DNA from: Nyssa sinensis
Lineage: Eukaryota; Streptophyta; Magnoliopsida; Cornales; Nyssaceae
Length of the DNA: 64,000 bases
Reading direction: 5' to 3'
Assembly (NCBI GenBank): GCA_008638375.1
Contig: CM018032.1
Coordinates: 7,391,501 to 7,455,500, forward strand
Part shown: positions 25,638-36,000 of the stretch, one piece after another
Layout: the number at the start of each line of letters is the position of its first letter
Position numbering within the stretch: position 1 is the first letter of the stretch
Translations under genes and position numbers: made by a program
The notes under the pieces: model-generated
Told to the model about the DNA's origin: nothing
Seen by the model: the letters and a program-made list of their open reading frames with translations, nothing else
Database searches by the model: none

Positions 25638-26699
25638 ATTGGCCTCAATTTAGGCTTATTTTTTCTATTTTTTTCTTATGCCTTGTTTGAAAATTTAAAT
25701 TATTTATTTTATTTTATTTTATTTGTTATTATTTATTTATTATTCTCTTTTTATCCCGGTTTAATTTTTCGTAACTTTTTATTTCGCTTCGTAAAATTTT
25801 CAATACTAAATTAGCGACTAATTTCCCAGTGAACGGAATTAGCGACTAATTTTTCAGTGAACGGGTCGGGGCGTTACAACTGGTGACTACTGCTGCTAGG
25901 CCTCCTGATGCTCATCATCAACATCGCCCTTATCGAGAAAAGCGATGACATGTCCCCGAGACCAAGCCAATTAATGTATGACATGTAAATGGTCTAGGTA
26001 GAAGGACTAACATGTCAACAGTATAGAAAGGTACTTGTTGTGCATCACATATCCTATTGATCAGGCTGCCAAATAGCAAAGACGCAATGTGTCTAATACC
26101 AGTGATGAAGGAATCAATGACTTTGAGTATGTACGAGGGAGCATCGATCAGTATGGTAGCTCTAATGACATAAAGAAATGTAGCACGAGAGAGAGTCAGC
26201 ATGTTCGGGTGATTGACTGGATGTAATTCACTACACATGATGAGATTGAGGATATGATAATCCTCATGTAGATAACCCTACTTTAGAGTGGTAGCCCTCG
26301 TGACGAAGACTATCAAGCTATCGACTCGGAGGGTGGATGCGATAAGATCAACAGAAGGTAAAATGGCATCCTAAAGGAATGGGAAGCCTAGCTGCTCAAC
26401 TCTGGGAAGGCCAAGAGTCTCAGCAATCATGTATGCAATGAGTGAAAAATGGACACCGTGAACAGTCATTGAATAGGCTCCCTAGGCATCAAGAGAATCT
26501 AGGTTGGAGTAAAACTCATGAACCGGGGTCTCATTGGCCAGACCTGTGACTAATAAAAGTGGTAGCAAACCACATAAGTCAAATAGCATATAAGTAAGAG
26601 TCTCACGAATGTCATCTATAGTACATACTCTCTCAACTAGGACTGGACAAGATAGGACAGACATTGCCCGAACCTGAGCTACCTAAGTTGGAAAGTGAT

Positions 26700-28600
26700 C
26701 CATTACCTGAGGTGTTGCTACCAGATCGATAATATAAGAAAAACGTCCTTGTGCTACGAGAACCGTCTTAATTGACACGATCACGTAAAGTATAAAAAAA
26801 TTGAGAATGTAGGATAACCCTAAGATAGCTCTACATTTAGTGTACTAAACTATAATTCACACTAATCCTAAGTCTAAATGAAAAATCAATTAAACCAAAA
26901 GAAAGTGAGAAATTGACTCGAGGACTTACCGAATCAATGAACAGATGGAATCACAAAACAATCCGTGAAAGAGATGCCCTTGACAAGTATAACACACTAA
27001 CCGAAATGAAAATTGAGAATGATGTAACCCGGGATCAATGTCATAAGGAAATATGAGGATTGAAAAGAAAAAAATGAGAGAAAACCAAAGAAAATGTGAT
27101 CACGATTTCTCGCGTGTTTTGAACCAAGAAGTTGTTCGTTTGAATGAGCTTTCGTTTGAATGAGCACCCGAGTTTGCTATTCTCTTAGAAAAAATAGAGT
27201 GTCCTACTCTGTTTGATAGTCTTCTGTGCATTTCAACTACTAAATAGGAGAAAATATGAATTTCCTATTAAAACTTTAGTTTTTAGCATCAAACAATTTT
27301 GAGAAGAATTATTTTATCAACAATGATAAAACCAATCCTAATGTTTTTGAGTTGAAATATGAATTATACGAACTTTTTTGAGTGACTTAAAAAATATGAA
27401 ATATGTATTCTAAAATGAATCAAGACATTTAATTAGCCCTATAACATTCAAGTCCATGCAACCTAACTCTACTCACTCAATCATGATGTGTAGACATATG
27501 TATTAAGCTTCAATCATGTGATGTTCTTATATCAAGATTGACTTTATGGTATTAAATGATTTACACAAAAAATATTAGCAAAAAACCATAGTCAATCAAT
27601 TTAGAAATTTTTGACCATTTCCAATCAAAACTCCCTCTTATCTTTAAAGCCAAATTTGCAACTTGTATTGCACTTTTCTCACATTTTGCAAGACAGCTTT
27701 CACACAAATGAGTATGCTGCTTTTTTCAAAGGATTTCCATTGATAGCATACACACTAGCTCAAAGGTAGCCATTTCTTTCCACTCTTAATTTTCATTTTG
27801 TGTATTTTTCATTATCTTTTAAGGATTTTTCTTTTTGGTCATTTGATTTTTTCAACCTAAGTCAATATTTCTAACCATAGACTTATTGATGCATAAACAT
27901 AAAACAACTAAGTTCAAACCATCTACAAGACAATCATACATGAAGATATACAAGACTAAGCACCATGAGATCACAAGTAGATTGAAAGATTGAATGTATT
28001 CAAGTGAATAAGAGTAATTGTGAAGATAGTGATAAACTAAAGTACACATGTCATAGTTTTAAGCACTAACAATGCATCTCTATTTAATTTTCTTTTTCTT
28101 TTTCTTTTTTAAAAAAAGATTACCATTAGTAATTAAAATGAAAGAAAAATGTCTTTGGATTATTGACTTCATAAAGGTTTGAAATGCACCTAACTATGAA
28201 AGATAAAAAAATCCACTAAAAAGAAAAACAAAAAATAAAAGTAAAAGATTCATAAACCTATAATAAATGACTAATATAAGGCTCACCTAAACTATGGAAA
28301 AGAATTCAACTTACTCAATGATGAATTTCAACAAGAAAAATGAAGTAAGATATGATAAAGAAATTCATAGAGATACTCTATTATGAGAGTGAAGAATAAA
28401 ATCTCTAAATTGCTCTAATATCTCACCCAAATTTGTCTTACGATTCTTTTAGGAGTAGAGAGACACTTTGAATCTTGACTTTGCCTCTAATCTTGGAACA
28501 TGGAATTACATTAGGCTTTTCAAGGTTGAAAAATTGAATGATCCTTTTAGCTATGCTCCTTGATTTTTGAATATGTGTATTCATTTGTTGTTTCAAGATA
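26700..28600. other. Internal region between the transposon-like ORF and gag, no gene recognised
   Basis: AT-rich, with one pair of TTCGTTTGAATGAGC words (27138-27166) like those in the SIRE LTRs. A copy of protease or integrase would be expected downstream of gag on the minus strand, but no such motif was found. The 27852-28049 ORF is not recognisable. Confidence 0.4.
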
Positions 28601-28607
28601 GCAATTT

Positions 28608-30125
28608 TCAATTTATGCTATAAGGGTATGGAGATTTTGTTTGTTTATTCTTAGCAAATCTACACTTCCTCTTAGAATGCCCTTCAACCATGCAATAAGA
28701 ACAAAACAATGATATTGGTTGAGGTTTGACTTGTGGTCTAGATTGAGGTAGTGGAAAAGAATGTGCTTGAGGCTTTGGTTGAGGTTGGGTTGGCCTCTTA
28801 GGTTTAGGTGGTTCAACATCTTTAGATTTTGAGGACATAAACATAACTAGCTTGAGTGTGGGAGATTGATTTGAAATGGATGTGAAAGGCTCGTTCTTAT
28901 CTGTGAATATGTCATAACCCAAACCACTTCTATCATTCTTGATTTGGATGGTATTAAGCATTTTAGAAAGCTTATTTAACCTATCCTCAAGATTGACTTT
29001 TACATTCTTAGCTTGTGTGAATTGTTCACTAAGAGAGTGAATTTTAGAATTCATTTGTTTCTTTTCAACCTCACAAGCATCTTGGGATGTTTTAAGTCCT
29101 CCTACCGCAACAACCAACAAATTTCTCTCATTTTCTAATGTTTCAACCTTCTCTAAGAGAGACAATTTATCCTTATTTAGTTGCTTCAGTAAGGATTATT
29201 AAGGTACTCTTCTCTTTTTCACATGACTTGAGTTTAGTGATAAGTTTCGTGTTAGATTTCTTGAGATTTATAGATTCATTGAATAGCCTTTTAAAAGAAA
29301 TTTCAATATTGTCTTCTTCTTCACTCTCATTATCACTAGACACGAGGTTGTTGTTATCTTTATGATCTTCATCATCAATGGATGATGATCCTTCATGGAC
29401 ATTGGTGACACTTATGAAAGCCAAGAATTGACGTTTCGCACCTTCATCTTCTTCATCATCTTTCTTACCCCCCCATCCTCTCCATCATCTTCAAAAAAAT
29501 ATGATTTCTTTGTCCTTCTATTTTTAGAATTTCTTTTCTCTTGTTAGGGCAATCGGCCGCTTTTGCCTTAGAGTTAGCTCAAAACTTTGGAGTGACCTAA
29601 CTAACTCATCAACAAAGAAAGAATCCATGCCCTTACTTTCCTCAATGACAGTTATCTTAGGTTGAAATCTCTCGGGGAGAGACCTTAAAATCTCTTTACT
29701 ATATTTGACAATGTTACTCAATTTAGCATAGAACTGGAAAAAGTTTTCTAATTCTTCTATTCTTAAAGCTTCAAACCTAGAAGTTAACATTTGTAATTTA
29801 GACATTTTTACTAACGACGTACCTTCATGAGTAGTCTTGAGGATGTTCCAAGCCTCCTTGGATGTCCCACAAGTCATGATACGACGAAACTCAACGGGAA
29901 TTACTGCGTTAAAGATGCCATTTAAGCCTTTGGTGTTATATCCACTCATTTTTAACTCTAATTCATTCCAAGTGTTTGAAGGCTTGACTATGGAGGGAAT
30001 TACCGTAGTTGTAGTTGTGACCGGAAAGGTCCAACTTTCTTGGATGACGACTCATACTCGCTCATCCACGACTCTCAAGAATGCTCTCATGCGAGCTTTC
30101 CATTACTCGTAATTAGAGTCGTGGA
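28608..30125 (-). pseudogene. SIRE-type Copia gag, broken
   Basis: On the minus strand the frame opens at the LTR edge with HDSNYE-stop-WKARMRAFLRVVDERV, a typical UBN2/gag N-terminal part. It continues through TWNELELKMSGYNTKGLNG, GTSKEAWNILKTTHEGT, SKLQMLTSRFEALR and LRSLPERFQPK (29949-29524). Then comes an acidic, coiled-coil-rich stretch (29424-29173) and, after a +1/-1 frameshift near 29170, more coiled coil with NDRSGLGYD, a Pro-rich linker, and a CCHC zinc knuckle CSYCMVEGHSKRKC (about 28700-28660). The CCHC spacing is intact. At least two TGA/TAA stops and one frameshift kill it. It packages genomic RNA in active elements; this copy cannot. Confidence 0.88.
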
Positions 30126-32605
30126 TGTCAATTCAATTCAATTTACAATTTACAATCTGAATTGCTCAATTAATTTTTCAATTAATCAAATTTGTGCTCA
30201 ATTATAAGATTCATGAAAACTTAATATCAATATCAATATCAAGCGGAAGCATTCAAGAAAAGTAATTTGTAAATTGTAAGAGATGAAGTGATTGACAGAT
30301 TTACAAACCGAATGATGACGAAGAAACCACCAAGGATAACAATCCTTGGAGTAAAACTTGAGAGTTGGGCCAATGCTCAAGAAAAACTTCCATTATGATA
30401 GAAATTAAATTATGTTAAAAATTGGAGGCCCAACTCTAAATTAGCTCGATCCTTAAAACCCAGGTGTTAAGGAGTGGGAAAGAGGGCCCTTATATATAGA
30501 CCAGAGGAGTTAGAGACGAGTGATGTGGGACAATCCAACACACCCCCTGGACCACATTGCCCGCAGAGGGAAAGCAAGTGAGCGGCCCCGTACAGCTAGC
30601 TCAAAGTTAGAGTTCTGACCTGGCTTTGACACAATGTTCAAAATTGGAGGCCCAACTCTAAATTAGCTCCATAAAACCCAGGTGTTAAGGAGAGGTAGAG
30701 AGGGCCCTTATCTATAGACTAGAGGAGTTAGAGACGGGCGATGTGGGACACTCCAACACGCCTCTTAGATTACATCGTCTGTCGCAGCGAAAGCCAGATG
30801 AGCGCTCCCCAATTCCTCTAGCCCAAAGTTAGAGCTCTAGCCTGACTTTGATACCATACTTAAATTTGAGGCACAACCCATTTAGCTCCTTAAAACCCAG
30901 GTGTTAAGGAGAGGGGCATCCTGCTATACAGATAGACCAGAGGAGCTAGAGACGGGCGATGTGGGACAATCCAACACACCCCCTAGAGCACATTGCCCGT
31001 GGAAGGAGGCCAGGTGAGCGTGCCCCGACTCCTCTAACCCAAAGTTAGGCTCTGGCCTGACTCTGATACCATGTTGAAAATTGGAGGTCCAACTCTAAAT
31101 TAGCTCGATCCTTAAAACCCAGGTGTTAAGGAGAGGGAGAGAGGGCCCTTATATATAGACCAGAAGAGTTAGAGACGGGTGATGTGGGATAATATCCAAC
31201 AAGCCCCCTAGACCACATTGCCCGCGGAGGGAAGGCAGGTGAGCGGCCCCGTGCAGCTAGCCCAAAGTTAGAGCTCTGGCCTGGCTCTGATACCATATTG
31301 AAAATTGGAGGTCCAACTCTAAATTAGCTCGATCCTTAAAACCCAGGTGCTAAGGAGAGGGAGAGAGGGCCCTTATATATAGAGTAGAGGAGTTAGAGAC
31401 GGGTGATGTATGACAATCCAATAGCAATGTATCTATGAACCAAACTCTATACTTCAAGCTCTGTTCTACCCGATCACGTCTTCAATTTCTTATTGAATCC
31501 ACAAGCTTCTCATAGTCGGAATCTTCAAATCTTGTTGAACAACATTGTTGTCCATGCTATGATCAATACTGAAGCTATTCATAATTTCATTTTTTTATCA
31601 CGAAGTACAGTGGCTTGGTCTTTCTCTGGTTAGTGATTCCAGTAGAGTTAAAGTCGTGAATTCAGAAGCAAAGCTAGTGGGTGGAATGGCTAAAGTTGAC
31701 GGTCTTGGAATCCTCCAATCTAGTTGCTCCACAATTGTAATTCCTCACAATCTCGGTATCCACTGATCCAATCAACAATGCATCCACAAGGTTGATCTCA
31801 ATTTTTCATCAATAGTGAAATGACATGAACAAGAGACTCTTATATCAGATTTGGATTTAGTGAATGATCTAAATCGATCAATGAATGAGAGTAGAGAAAT
31901 GCATAATTAACAATTATGATTGATCTCTCATAAATTTTTTTTTATCTCTCAAGAATATAGCTCTCACAATTGAAATCTCTCTTACTCTGTTTTTCACTAC
32001 TCTCATCTGAATTTTTGTGATATTTTGCAATGAACTTGTTCGATCTAAAATGGGCTTTAAAACAGATTATAAATTTATTTTCTGCCCAAGGTTCGTTCAA
32101 ACGAACCATCACTTGTTCGAACAAGCTCCAATTCGTTCGAATGAACAAAGAACAAATATCAAACAAGCACATTTTTGAGGTTGCAACTCTTTGTTTGATA
32201 CATGCCTTTTGAACGAATGAAAATGAATGAGAACGAGTAACAGGGAGTTGCTCATTCTTTACTTGTCTTGTGAACAAATTTTTTCCTTAGAGTTTTTATA
32301 ATGCATTTTTGAGAAAATTGTTTCACAATCACAAGTTTAATACACATATGATGTTATGATGAAAACTATATGCAATGCATGAAATGTATGAGCATGTGAG
32401 ATCCAAATCAAAACAAAAGTTCAATATCCCCTTCTTGAATCAAGCTGGCCGGTAGATATGCACAGTAATATAGCTTAGACTATCTTGGAATAAAACGGGC
32501 ATTGAGGTACTCACTCTTAGGATTTATATAATGATTACACACAAATCACATTTTGTCAAATCGAGTTATCCACTTATAATATCAGACACTTAGTCCTAAT
32601 AAACA
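30126..32605 (-). repeat. SIRE-type LTR, copy 3 (5' LTR), interrupted
   Basis: Homologous to 19648-20948 in the same orientation. It is longer because of a 1011-bp TRIM array (30413-31423) and an extra stretch of about 190 bp (about 31530-31720) absent from copy 2. Its inner edge (30126) abuts gag codons directly, so the leader and primer-binding site were deleted. Its outer edge is only 443 bp from the WAK-B start codon. Confidence 0.75.
30413..31423 (-). mobile_element. Tandem TRIM array: five short LTRs, four internal domains
   Basis: LTRs of about 120-130 bp at 30413-30540, 30635-30758, 30857-30976, 31072-31201 and 31296-31423. On the minus strand each runs TGTTGGATTGTCCCACATC...CAATTTTCAACA. 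Directly after each of the first four LTRs (minus strand order) comes TGGTATCAGAGC or a near variant, the initiator-Met tRNA primer-binding site. An internal segment of about 95 bp follows, ending in a G-rich polypurine stretch (AGGGGGTG/TTT) before the next LTR. There is no coding capacity. This is the layout of a terminal-repeat retrotransposon in miniature, amplified in tandem. Comparison with the uninterrupted LTR copy at about 19937 places the insertion precisely. Confidence 0.85.
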
Positions 32606-32829
32606 TGAACTCATGAGAGAAATGTTAAGGTTAGTCCTAAATGACTGTTACTCGTAATCTAATAAGCACGTGCAACACACAAGCATATAATCGAACATGA
32701 TATTAGCATGCATACATCAAACAGATACGAGTTTCCAAACTCATGAGTGACCCTAAGATTTCTCCAACACATAACAATCTTTGCGGACGCCCGCATACGA
32801 TACCTGACAATGTGCGCAGCAAGTGGCTT
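32606..32829. other. Upstream region of WAK-B next to the LTR
   Basis: A short spacer between the SIRE LTR edge and the conserved promoter block. No ORF is credible; the minus-strand ORF at 32659 runs through promoter sequence. Confidence 0.4.
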
Positions 32830-33005
32830 CCGGTGTCCACTTGCTATCCGTATGATGGAAGCGTGTGTGGTCACGTTTCAATGCCAGCGCTTTTATATTG
32901 CAGATAATATGTAGTAATACTATATCAAATATTCATATGATCAAAAATCAGTTTTGATTCTGATACTTCCCTTTTCTATTGTTTTCCAAATTAGCTTAAA
33001 TAAAA
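32830..33005 (+). promoter_or_regulatory. WAK-B promoter with two conserved blocks and TATA-like box
   Basis: Block A, CCGGTGTCCACTTGCTATCC (32830-32849), recurs upstream of WAK-C (59053) and at the orphan site 56021. Block B, TTTGATTCTGATACTTCCC and CTATTGTTTTCCAAATTAG (32953-32994), recurs at 56263-56307. A TATA-like TTAAATAAAA (32996-33005) lies 43 bases before the ATG. Conservation between paralogues suggests, but does not prove, regulatory function. Confidence 0.55.
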
Positions 33006-33048
33006 CGCTCTGTGTTAAGAGGAAGTGCTGTAAAAAGCAGCTGAAGCA

Positions 33049-36000
33049 ATGAGCTTGCAAAAAGCAGTACTGCTATTGTTGCTGTCCGTGATAATGTTAG
33101 CAGCAATTGCAGCAAGACTTGCATCAGCTCATGCAAATCCCAATTGTCCAAAGTCCCCAGAGCTTTGTGGCAACGTGGAAATTCCTTACCCGTTCAGCAC
33201 ACAACACGGCTGTTCCCTAGATGATAATTTCCTCATTACATGTAATGACTCCGGCAAACCATTTTTAGGAAACTTACCTGTCCTGAACATATCACTGTAT
33301 GGTGAGTTGCATGTTTCAAACTGGGTGGCCTCTGCTTGTTACAACCAATCGGGTGGACTTGTTAGCCACTTGGATCAGTCGCAGCGGACAGACTTCGAAT
33401 TTCCCATCTCTTATACCAGAAATAAGTTCACCGTCGTAGGTTGTAACACTACCGGAATCATAGCAGGTCCAGAGGGTTCCGCGGACAATTGCACTGCTTT
33501 TTGTAACGCAAATACAGATCTGTTCAATGGTAAATGCTCTGGCGATGGTTGTTGTCAAAAACCCATACCTAAGGGACTAGAAGGTTTCAATTTGAGCCTG
33601 AAAAGTTCTTCCAACCGCACCAGAGCTCAGAACTTCAATCGGTGCGACTTCGCGTTTGTGGTGGAAGAGGATAAATTTTCCTCAGTTGATCTCTTCAATT
33701 TAAGCCACATTAGCACGGTCCCGGTGGTGCTTGATTGGGCTATTGGCGATGACAGATGTGATGATTTGAGCAGCAAAGGGAGTAGTATCGCATGTGAAGC
33801 GAATAGCAAATGCTACGACTCTAGTAATGGTCAGGGATATCTCTGCAATTGTTCTGAGGGTTACCAGGGGAACCCTTACCTTAAATGCGAAGGTATTTAT
33901 GTAATACTCTCCCAAACAAGTCAATCACTTTTTTTGTTTTTTGGGAAGTCAATGGAACAAACAAAACATTTTTTTTGGCTGCTCGCAGATATCGATGAGT
34001 GCCAGAATACTACACTCAATCGGTGTTTACATAATTGTCACAACATAAACGGGAGTTATACTTGTTCCTGCCCGAGATGGTACAATGGGGACGGCAGAAA
34101 AGATGGAAATGGTTGCACCCTTCATGCACTTTGGATTAAGATCTCTACTGGTAAGTATAAATGATTTACTTCTGGAATCAAGAATAAATCTTTTTAACTA
34201 ATTATTCTAGGGAGATGGTGTGAAACTCCCTTGATTGGTTCTACAAACATTTCTTTTAGTTCGGATGAAAATTTTCTTCTGAAGGAAAAAAGTTTTGTGA
34301 ATCAATCACTTTGAAAATATTAATGATACTGTGGGTAAGTATAGTCTAATAATTATATGGATATATTTGTTAAACTCTGCTGTAAGTGCTTCGGAAACAT
34401 TAAATTTTTACTCAAGGAAAAAAACACTATTTGTTTTATTAAAAAAAAAAAAAAATTGTTTCAAACTCTTTCTGAGGTCAACTGGTAGCTCTGCAGAAGT
34501 TGGAATGCAGCAAAATTTCTTTGATTTGTTTTAGTGTTTTCAGAGTCTTCTCTTTGTTGTTTGTCTGTCGTTATATCCAAAAATTAGAGTTATGGAACAA
34601 AAGTGTAGTTATTAAAATTTAACAAGAATTTTTATTAATATATAAAAAATTAAGGGGGTAAGTCTTAATTTTTTTTTTAAATTTTTATAAACTTAACTAG
34701 TAAAAAATTAAAAGGAATAATAGTATCAATCGCGAATCACTGCACTTACGATTTGATTAACGTGTGTATTACACGTCCCCATTTTACATGCTGCTAATAC
34801 TAACATTTCTCAAAAATTAAATTTCAATGCCTCCTCCCTCCACCTCTGCCTGTTGTTCAGTGGTTGTTGGTTAGTAGCTTTCTGCATTTTTTGCTCGTCT
34901 TCGTGGCCCCCTTGAATTGTAATTGCTGCCTGTTAGAGTTTGGTCCTGAGGCTTTTTTTGTCATTTGTGTTGTGAGGAAATTAAACAAATCACAAAATTA
35001 AATAAAACATTAAAAAATATAAAATTTACATGGTTCAATAAGATATTTGTATTCATAAATAATAATAATTAATTTATTATGTATTAAAAAGATTATAATA
35101 ACAAAAAAATTTCAAAATTAGAAAATCGGCCACTTTCTTCTTGTGACGACTATTTTTTCACAAGTCAAAATCATAAATGACAATAAATGAATTACAACAT
35201 AAAAAATAAAATTAAGTAAAAAAAATTTTAAGATTATGTTAGACTGCAATGAATCATAAAAAATTCAACTAAATATTTTGTGATAATTACGTACTCAATA
35301 ATTTGTGGGGTTTGCCCATTTGTATTAATAAATTTCAGTTACAAGAAAAACAAAAAGAACAATGATATTTGCCCATCTCTATTATGGCATCTTGTGTGAA
35401 TCTTCTCGCAAAAGTGGAAGTCATCACGGGAAGTGAACTTAACCTTCGTGAAAAAGTGATAGATAGTGGCACAAGACAGGTGGGGAGACAAATAGCATTT
35501 TTGGAAACATAGTAATTGTCTAGGCAAAGGATTTTAAAAAATGTTGTCAGCTGTCATACAATTCCCATCTTTGCTTTTCACTTTTTTGTTTCCCTCATTT
35601 TCACGCAAGTGGGACTCACGTGTGATGGACCAACCTGTGTAAGTGGGCAAGAAATAAGGTGCCAACTTTATCTTTTTTAAATGTTTTATGTCTAAGGGTG
35701 TCTTTTGTTCAGTAATTTTTTTTTTTTTTTTTTGTTATGTGGTATTAGATTATTAGTAATGGTTTAGATATATTATAAATGTTTTATTAATAAATTATTG
35801 TCACATCATTTCGGATACAAATTTTGAGACATCTAGATTAATTACTCTTTTATTAATTCTTTCTTGATTTGTTTCACTATTTCAAATGTATTTATGAATA
35901 ATTTTGTTTGTTAACAAACTAGAAAAAGTGATAAATTACATATCATATAAAAATGATGTACATATCTTGATATTTGAAATATTTTATGAAGAATTATAAA

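Larger units (their letters stand above)
22101..25878. mobile_element. 3.78-kb nested element, TGTCACGACCC...GGGTCGGGGCGTTACA
   Basis: The ends are TG...CA with imperfect inverted termini: TGTCACGACCC at the left and, reading inward from the right, TGTAACGCCCCGACCC. It interrupts the transposon-like ORF; joining the flanks (sharing only AC) restores a continuous frame. Inside are three 122-bp tandem repeats, a pol III-like box pair and a CT-rich stretch (25020-25210), but no ORF of recognisable family. A large solo LTR or other non-autonomous LTR-type element fits best. No clear 5-bp target duplication was seen. Confidence 0.65.
21720..26664 (-). pseudogene. Broken ORF resembling the 'putative plant transposon protein' family, split by an insertion
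   Basis: Minus-strand text from 26664 down to 25930 runs in one frame through two TAG stops: NETPVHEFYSNL, TVHGVHFSL, AETLGLPRVEQLG, then HPVNHPNMLTLSRATFLYVI and IDAPSYILKVIDSF with HIASLLFGSLINRIC. This order (VxEFYxNL, VxGxxxxF, xxxLGLP, HP-region, xRAxxLY, FxSLIxxLC) is what I recall of a plant transposon-associated domain. The coding text stops at 25879, and Gln-rich sequence (VATKQQPHP, PQQQSGDLTHVEDF) resumes at 22100, on the other side of the 22101-25878 insertion. Dead by stops and insertion. Family name is from memory, moderate confidence. Confidence 0.55.
19648..32605 (-). mobile_element. Decayed SIRE-lineage Copia retrotransposon with nested insertions
   Basis: Two same-oriented LTR-like repeats (19648-20948 and 30126-32605) bracket an internal region holding a minus-strand SIRE-type gag. 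On the minus strand the LTRs begin TGTT and end TTGACA, and a polypurine-like AAATGGGGATTT lies directly before the 3' LTR (20949-20960). No primer-binding site follows the 5' LTR, and no protease, integrase or reverse transcriptase was found inside. Flanking bases (TCAAA and TGAAC) do not form a target duplication, so rearrangement is likely. The inside has been invaded by a 3.8-kb element and the 5' LTR by a TRIM array. Lineage is inferred from LTR length and gag text. Confidence 0.65.

Noticed and set aside
25571..25645. tRNA gene
   Set aside because: A and B boxes can be seen but no acceptor stem or cloverleaf can be paired, and the spacing is wrong.
30413..31423. Cassandra-type TRIM with 5S rRNA promoter
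   Set aside because: The GTCCCACATC word is similar, but no 5S A/C-box sequence is present in the LTR.
19648..32605. Intact autonomous SIRE element
   Set aside because: No protease, integrase or RT found, primer-binding site missing, flanks do not match as a target duplication.
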